Position numbers and translations under genes: made by a program. Source: Desulfobacterales bacterium (GTDB lineage: Bacteria; Desulfobacterota; Desulfobacteria; Desulfobacterales; RPRI01). Taken from it: a stretch of 27,685 nt of DNA. The notes under the pieces were generated by a model. The model was given only the letters and a program-made list of their open reading frames with translations. It searched no databases and was not told the DNA's origin. Location of the stretch: contig JAUYEO010000329.1 of the NCBI GenBank assembly GCA_030689795.1, forward strand, positions 1-27,685, in the 5' to 3' direction. This document shows, one piece after another, positions 22,703 through 27,685 of the stretch; position 1 is the first letter of the stretch; every line of letters begins with the position of its first letter.

Positions 22703-25366
22703 GTGTCTCTGCACAACATCGAAATTTTTGAGGGACTTTCAGCCCTCGATCAGGCACGTCTTCTTGGCCTCATGGAAAAAAGTAACTTTCCAGCCGGAAG
22801 CATTCTATTCAGGCAGGGAGATGAAAGCGACGGAATGTATGTCATTCAGAGCGGAAAAGTTGAAATTTATACTCAAACCGGTGGAAACAATACCAATGTT
22901 TTGGCTTTACTTCGGGACGGCGAGTGTTTCGGTGAGATGGCCCTGCTCACAGGAGAACCACGGACAGCCTTTGCAAGGGCATTGACTGACCTTACTCTTT
23001 TTAAAATAGGGACCGAACTTTTTCAGCAAAAGATACTTTCTGAAAAAAACACCATATCCTACACATTATCAAGGCTGCTTTGCCGAAGGCTGTCGCAGAC
23101 GAATACGGCGCTGCAGGCCACAAAAAGCAGCCAGTTACAAATAATAAACGCATTGATAGAGCCTCTTCCGGCGCTTTTCCGCAAAGCATTATTATCGGCA
23201 TCCTTAATGCCTGTTCATTCTCTTGAATTTCTTACTGAATATTACGGACTTCCTGATTTTGCGTCTAAAATAACCGGCTACACACTTTCCAATCCATATC
23301 TTGTAAGATTAAACGATTCGAATGATGAGCTACTTATCGATCCGTCTGCATGCCGGATTTTTGCTCAAATGTACATGGTCGAGACCGAACCGGCAGAATC
23401 GGATCTCTTTATTGAGAAAGCCGCAAAATATTATCTGTCAAAAAAGATGTTACCTGCAGCAGTTGAAATATATGCAACAAACGGCCTCTGGCAAATGGCC
23501 TGTGATACGGCAATAGATCTTGAGGCTGAAATGAGCGTCAGTTCAGGCCTGCGTAAAAATATCATACGATGCTTTGAAAAGTGCCCTGAAGAGTTTCTTT
23601 TTAAAAATTTTGATTTCTTTTTAATACTTCTTGATATTCATCATGAGGAGGATGCTCCGTCAGGACTCATAAAAGTCGAGTCGGCGCTCAGTAATGCAAA
23701 AGATTTTTTCGCCGGGCATCAAACAACCCAGCTTTATCAGCATGCCGCGAGATTCTGCAGAAAAATGGGGTTTGTACAAAAATCCCTGGAATACCTCAAT
23801 CTGACCTTCAGCCTCTCCCCGGCACAGAATGATCCCCTGGTTCAAATGGGACACACGGCCGTCATAGACGCGCTCCGGGAAGGCAATCAGGCTCGCGCTT
23901 TCCAGCTTGCAAAACAAAATGTTGAGAGCACATGGAAAATCTCTCTTGCCGAAAAAGCGGGGCTATGGTTCGGAAAAAGCAAGACCGTCCACCTGTTGTC
24001 GTTAATTCTCGCCGGTTTATGCCTGTTCTATTTCAGTGCCGCAGAACCGTTTGAAGGGCTTGACGAAAAAGGCATGACGTTTGTAGGATTTTCAATATCC
24101 GCCATGATCCTGTGGTCAATTGAAGTGATACCGGCATACATTGTCGCTTTGCTTATGGCCATGTGCTGGGTTCTTTTCGGTCTTGTCGATGCTGAAACGG
24201 CGCTTTCAGGATTTTCTAATTCCATTTGGCTGTTTACAGTCGGAGTTCTCGGCCTGAGCGCCGCAATATCAAAATCAGGCTTATTGTACAGGCTCTCATT
24301 GCAGATCCTAAGATTTTTTCCTCCCAGTTACAGGGGACAAATGGCCGGACTCTCGGTATGCGGCCTGATTCTTTCACCCCTCATACCATCAGCTATAGCC
24401 AAGGTCGCATTAACAAGCCCGCTTGCCTTGGGTATTTCAGAATCAATGGGGTTTCCCGACCAAAGCAAAGGATCGGCGGGGCTTGGTTTTACAGCTCTGA
24501 TTTTTTCCGGGTTGTTTATTCCTTTCTTTCTTACTGCAAGCTATGTAAACTTTATAGTTCTGGGAATGATTCCGGGAGAATACATTTCCTGGCTCGAATG
24601 GTTCTGGTGGTCAATGCCACTTATGATATTCTTTTCGGTCTGTATGTTCGGCGTTATTTCTCTTCTTTTCAGGCCGGAAAACCTCCCGAAGGAGCCGTCA
24701 AAACAGCTGCTTAAAGATCAGCTGGCCACTCTCGGCAGGATGACGCGGCAGGAAATAATTACACTATCGGTATTGACCGGAGTCATTACCCTCCTCATTC
24801 TCCAGCCCTGGCACAACATAGGGGGAGTCTGGATCGTGATAAGCGGCTTTGCAATGCTTGTCATATTCGGGCTGCTTGACAAAAATACTTTAAAAACAGG
24901 CATTGACTGGGCATTTCTGCTTTATATCGGGATAATCTTTGCCTTTGCAGGTACGGCATCAAGGCTTGGTGTTACTCCATGGATTGCCGGAATCCTGACT
25001 GATCTGCTGAAACCTTTTACAGCCTCTCCATATACTTTCCTGCCTTCTTTGGCCGTTATGGTTTACCTTGCATCGTTTATCGTAACCGGCAGCCCTTTGG
25101 TCATATTGCTGGTTCTCTCCCTTTTGCCGATGGCAAAACAGGTTGGAGTACATCCATGGCTGATTGTATTTGTGATCCTGCTTTCCTACAATCCTTTTTT
25201 CTTTTCGTACCAGTCGGCCATATACCTGACCGCCTATTACGGCACTGATGAAAAAGCCTTCACGCACCGGCAGGGTCGTCCGGTAGCAATTTATTATGCA
25301 TTAATTACAATACTTGGAATCATAATTTCAATACCATTCTGGGAATCAATCGGCCTGATCAAGTAA
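22703..25366 (+). CDS. Cyclic-nucleotide-binding domain / helical region / SLC13-type anion transporter fusion
   Basis: An 887-residue protein. Residues 1-130 form a cNMP-binding domain (FEGLSALDQARLLGLMEKSN, GMYVIQSGKVEIY, phosphate-binding cassette FGEMALLTGEPRTAFARA at about 75-92). Residues about 150-420 are a soluble helical region whose order (LFRKALLSASLMP..., YLVRLNDSNDELLIDPSACR, then TPR-like helices such as AAKYYLSKKMLPAAVEIY) recalls the winged-helix and TPR part of MalT-type regulators, without the ATPase. Residues about 428-887 have ten or more membrane helices like the SLC13/DASS anion symporters, but I cannot find the usual Ser-Asn-Thr substrate motifs. I take GTG at 22703 (GGAAGGA upstream) since the frame open to 22619 would run through the terminator. 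Probably a nucleotide-gated or nucleotide-sensing transporter. Confidence 0.8.
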   Translation: MSLHNIEIFEGLSALDQARLLGLMEKSNFPAGSILFRQGDESDGMYVIQSGKVEIYTQTGGNNTNVLALLRDGECFGEMALLTGEPRTAFARALTDLTLFKIGTELFQQKILSEKNTISYTLSRLLCRRLSQTNTALQATKSSQLQIINALIEPLPALFRKALLSASLMPVHSLEFLTEYYGLPDFASKITGYTLSNPYLVRLNDSNDELLIDPSACRIFAQMYMVETEPAESDLFIEKAAKYYLSKKMLPAAVEIYATNGLWQMACDTAIDLEAEMSVSSGLRKNIIRCFEKCPEEFLFKNFDFFLILLDIHHEEDAPSGLIKVESALSNAKDFFAGHQTTQLYQHAARFCRKMGFVQKSLEYLNLTFSLSPAQNDPLVQMGHTAVIDALREGNQARAFQLAKQNVESTWKISLAEKAGLWFGKSKTVHLLSLILAGLCLFYFSAAEPFEGLDEKGMTFVGFSISAMILWSIEVIPAYIVALLMAMCWVLFGLVDAETALSGFSNSIWLFTVGVLGLSAAISKSGLLYRLSLQILRFFPPSYRGQMAGLSVCGLILSPLIPSAIAKVALTSPLALGISESMGFPDQSKGSAGLGFTALIFSGLFIPFFLTASYVNFIVLGMIPGEYISWLEWFWWSMPLMIFFSVCMFGVISLLFRPENLPKEPSKQLLKDQLATLGRMTRQEIITLSVLTGVITLLILQPWHNIGGVWIVISGFAMLVIFGLLDKNTLKTGIDWAFLLYIGIIFAFAGTASRLGVTPWIAGILTDLLKPFTASPYTFLPSLAVMVYLASFIVTGSPLVILLVLSLLPMAKQVGVHPWLIVFVILLSYNPFFFSYQSAIYLTAYYGTDEKAFTHRQGRPVAIYYALITILGIIISIPFWESIGLIK

Positions 25367-25419
25367 GCAGAGATATGAGACAGAAGCATTTTGGGGTAAT
25401 ATTTCACAAAGTAACAGGC

Positions 25420-25448
25420 TTGACATTTTTTACAGGAAACTATATTGA
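25420..25448 (+). promoter_or_regulatory. Sigma70-type promoter for the small exported protein gene
   Basis: A perfect TTGACA (25420-25425) and TATTGA (25443-25448) with a 17-base spacer, in the 177-base gap after the transporter gene, giving a leader of about 90 bases before the ATG at 25544. Confidence 0.5.
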
Positions 25449-25543
25449 AAAGGATAAAATATTATGGTAGTATGCGATGTGTAAATAGTTAATGCCGACT
25501 GTTTGACATTCAATATTCAAGCTAAATTATACAGGTGATATTT

Positions 25544-25930
25544 ATGAGAATAAAGCATATTTTTCCAGTTATTATTATGTTAATTCTTATTTTTGCCGGA
25601 AATGCTCCCGGTGGAAGCGGGGTGCGTACCGGGACTCTGACCTTTTCAGCTCCGGTTTATGAAATAGAAGATCTGGTGGCCGATATGCAGGGAGACGGAA
25701 ATAATGTGCTTGTTACCGGGAAAATAAGGAATTTAAGCCATTATCCTGTAAAGGGATATGTAATAGTATATTTTAAGAACGGAAAGGATGAAGTAGTTCA
25801 TTCTGTCGAAACCGATGTTAATGATAAAAGACCCTTTCCTCACGGTAAGACAGGCTCCTTTGAGACATCCGCAAATATAGGCAATGCCCCCGATATCCAG
25901 AATGTTATAATCGAATTTGTAAACAGATAA
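25544..25930 (+). CDS. Small exported protein with FxLYD-like domain
   Basis: A 128-residue protein with an N-terminal hydrophobic signal (MRIKHIFPVIIMLILIFAG). The mature part has the beta pattern VTGKIRNLSHYPVKGYVIVYFKNGKDEV and a C-terminal NVIIEFVNR, as in FxLYD/DUF3426-like immunoglobulin-fold domains of exported proteins. The ATG at 25544 has AGGTGAT seven bases upstream and is preferred over a GTG three codons earlier. It converges on the protease gene with only 20 bases between, and its TAA stop begins a TAAGCCGCTGTAG motif. Function unknown. Confidence 0.7.
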   Translation: MRIKHIFPVIIMLILIFAGNAPGGSGVRTGTLTFSAPVYEIEDLVADMQGDGNNVLVTGKIRNLSHYPVKGYVIVYFKNGKDEVVHSVETDVNDKRPFPHGKTGSFETSANIGNAPDIQNVIIEFVNR

Positions 25931-25950
25931 GCCGCTGTAGTTGCTTCGGT

Positions 25951-27438
25951 TCAATTATTGTGCATATTCTTTGATCTGTCGGAACCTATTTTATATTTTT
26001 TCAATATTCTTTCACCGCTTTCAACAACCTTCTTCCTGTCAAGTACCATTTTATATCCCCGGATATCTTCAACAATGTGATATTCGCCCCTGTTTTTTTC
26101 AAACCCCCTGACAAGGTCACCGATTCTTGATATTTTTACCCCGTTAACCGACGATATAACGGCATCGACGAAATCATGATATCCGACATTTATTTCATCG
26201 GCAAGAACCTTTACAAGCACAACAATCTCTCTCTGTTCATTGGTCGGTTCACCGTTGATATAAAAATTGAAAAGTTCCCTGGGAGCATTTATATACCAGT
26301 CTTTCTCTGTCCCATATTCCATTAGATAGTTTAATGTCAGAGTTTCAAATACAAGACCGCCTATAATATAATAAACCGGTGGCTCATCATAACGCTCATG
26401 TGAGACCAGTCGTTCATAATCGAGCGGTTTTGTCAGCCTGACGGTCGCCTCTCTTATCTTTCCGTTTCTAAGTATTTCAAATTTCACAGAATCATTTATC
26501 TGTTTTTTTTGCATTAAATACCCGAAGAAAGTCCTCTCCCCCTGCCTGAATTCTATGGTCCCGTCATTTTCTATGTTTTTCCCTTCAATTGAGAGCAATA
26601 TATCCCCCGGTTTTATGATTCCTTCCGCAGGTGAATCAGGATAGACCTTGTTGATCAAAATTCCCGTCTGCTTCTCCGTCATGAGGCAGTTGCGCCTCAT
26701 ATCCGGATTCTCCATCTTCTGCATTGACAAGCCTGTATCCGGTGTGCCGTCATGCACTCCGTCTTTGATATCCTCGAGAAAGTGTTTAATTACAGGCGCC
26801 GGAACCATGTATCCTATATTTTCATAACGGCCGTCCTGCAATCCCTGGAATGCCACACCAATAATTTTATCATCCCTGTTTATAACAGGCCCTCCACTGT
26901 TCCCGGAATTTATTGCGGCATCTATCTGGCAGGTGAGCAGATAAGAGCTGCTGTGATAATATTTGTTGTGTTCTATTCTTGAAACAACCCCTTCCGTGAT
27001 GGAAAGTTTATCCCCGCCTTCAGGGAAGCCGTAGACAACAACCTTATCCTTGATTTCGGGCAGATCTCCTATTTCAACAGGCTCTATTCCTTCAAAAAAA
27101 GATTCGTCTTTGACTTTCAGTACAGCAAGATCCGATTCATGCGCGACCCTTTCCAGTTCGGCAGTATATCTTTTTGCTTCTCCTGAACGCCTCACCTGTA
27201 TGAATGTCTGGTCCCGTATTACATGTGCGTTTGTTAAAATCCTTTTATTGCTTATTATGCATCCAGAACCATTAAATATTTTCTGCCCCCACATCTGCCA
27301 GGGCTCATGATAGTTATAGGGATTGCTGACCGTATAAATTTTAACTACAGCCTCTTTGACGCTTAATTTCGCCGAAACAGGCGCTGCAAAAACAAACATT
27401 ATAATTATCGCCCGAACAATGATCTCGAACAAATTCAT
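25951..27438 (-). CDS. Deg9-like S1C serine protease with PDZ domains
   Basis: A 495-residue exported trypsin-fold protease. It has a signal peptide (cleavage near VSA, residue 23) and the catalytic triad His72 (LTNAHVI), Asp103 (ESDLAVLKV) and Ser181 (GNSGGPV). The motifs YNYHEPWQMWGQ, VVVYGFPEGGDKLSIT, VAFQGL, YENIGYMVPAPVIKHFLEDI and KMENPDMRRN are those of the plant Deg9-type subgroup rather than classical DegP. A PDZ domain follows at about 262-345 (GILINKVYPDSPAEGIIKPGD), and a degenerate second one is likely after 350. The ATG has GGGAGTG upstream. It probably handles periplasmic protein quality control. Substrates are unknown. Confidence 0.9.
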   Translation of the reverse strand: MNLFEIIVRAIIIMFVFAAPVSAKLSVKEAVVKIYTVSNPYNYHEPWQMWGQKIFNGSGCIISNKRILTNAHVIRDQTFIQVRRSGEAKRYTAELERVAHESDLAVLKVKDESFFEGIEPVEIGDLPEIKDKVVVYGFPEGGDKLSITEGVVSRIEHNKYYHSSSYLLTCQIDAAINSGNSGGPVINRDDKIIGVAFQGLQDGRYENIGYMVPAPVIKHFLEDIKDGVHDGTPDTGLSMQKMENPDMRRNCLMTEKQTGILINKVYPDSPAEGIIKPGDILLSIEGKNIENDGTIEFRQGERTFFGYLMQKKQINDSVKFEILRNGKIREATVRLTKPLDYERLVSHERYDEPPVYYIIGGLVFETLTLNYLMEYGTEKDWYINAPRELFNFYINGEPTNEQREIVVLVKVLADEINVGYHDFVDAVISSVNGVKISRIGDLVRGFEKNRGEYHIVEDIRGYKMVLDRKKVVESGERILKKYKIGSDRSKNMHNN

Positions 27439-27685
27439 ATGACACTCCCTATATAACCTATAACGGCGAGAGCTTAACTATCTTAATGAGCTGGCACATG
27501 TAATCGGTTTGCCGTTTAGCAAGATCAAGATTCAAACTTCGTCAACGGCAGCATATCCGCTCCCATTAGACCTGGACAGCCCCAGTGGATGTACACCCAC
27601 GAAGACCTTATTTCATCCCTGCCTGTGACTCCTTGTTGACAATCAGGGGGCGTTGTTATTTTTCGTAACAATTTCTTGCAAAACG
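27439..27685. other. Upstream region of the protease gene, unassigned
   Basis: No gene, tRNA or known element recognised in these 247 bases. A hairpin TTGTTA-TTTTTCG-TAACAA lies near 27653-27671. The stretch 27500-27640 has more balanced base composition than a typical spacer and short open frames on both strands without a ribosome binding site, so it could be the eroded end of a gene or mobile element extending beyond the window. Confidence 0.4.

Noticed and set aside
25503..25531. Second TTGACA box as promoter of the FxLYD gene
   Set aside because: With ATTATA as the -10, transcription would begin after the ribosome binding site at about 25533; the box at 25420 is better placed.
27439..27685. 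tRNA gene or insertion-sequence end
   Set aside because: No cloverleaf, terminal inverted repeat pair or transposase residues could be identified.

Overview
The window looks like a chromosomal segment of a Gram-negative anaerobe of the sulfate-reducer type (Desulfobacterota, formerly Deltaproteobacteria). The evidence is an ahbC-hemB-ahbD operon (the siroheme-dependent heme route typical of such organisms), a selenocysteine-containing SelD, LPS genes (standalone rfaE2 and a WaaP-type kinase), the yicC-remA-gmk cluster, and an atpZ-atpI-atpB-atpE arrangement of ATP synthase Fo genes. The assignment is an inference; there is no rRNA gene to confirm it.

Layout. Positions 1-11560 are almost entirely on the minus strand. 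In transcription order they read: a Trm112-like small protein, a DUF4416 protein, yicC, remA, gmk, rlmB, icd, comF, rfaE2, pgeF, pyrK, selD, then a 490-base gap and the Fo operon atpZ-atpI-atpB-atpE. Positions 11561-11850 are a divergent control region. From 11851 to 25930 genes are on the plus strand: a WaaP-like kinase, ahbC-hemB-ahbD, a CBS-CBS-ACT protein, then three exported proteins (a FlgT-N-like protein, a TPR/CsgG-like lipoprotein and a CsgG-like protein with about five fibronectin III domains), a strong intrinsic terminator, a cyclic-nucleotide-binding/helical/SLC13 transporter fusion, and a small exported FxLYD-like protein. A Deg9-like PDZ serine protease reads back on the minus strand at the right end.

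How the genes work together. AhbC, HemB and AhbD supply early and late steps of heme synthesis. icd serves central carbon metabolism, and pyrK, gmk and pgeF nucleotide metabolism. rfaE2 and the WaaP-like kinase act on the LPS inner core. selD supplies selenophosphate and itself needs UGA recoding; a compact hairpin with a GGU loop lies just after its UGA. The exported CsgG-like set (17323-22600) has no recognised function and is, with the transporter fusion (22703-25366), the best candidate here for undescribed biology.

The spacers are the other notable feature. Nine intergenic gaps are filled with degenerate, word-like short repeats of several families, always with the purine-rich strand as the coding strand, and they run into gene starts and stops. 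In addition there is a 56-base palindromic element (two overlapping copies near 1804-1903, one at 17042-17097), a composite nest of palindromes at 20428-20600, and a recurring TAAGCCG motif at gene ends.
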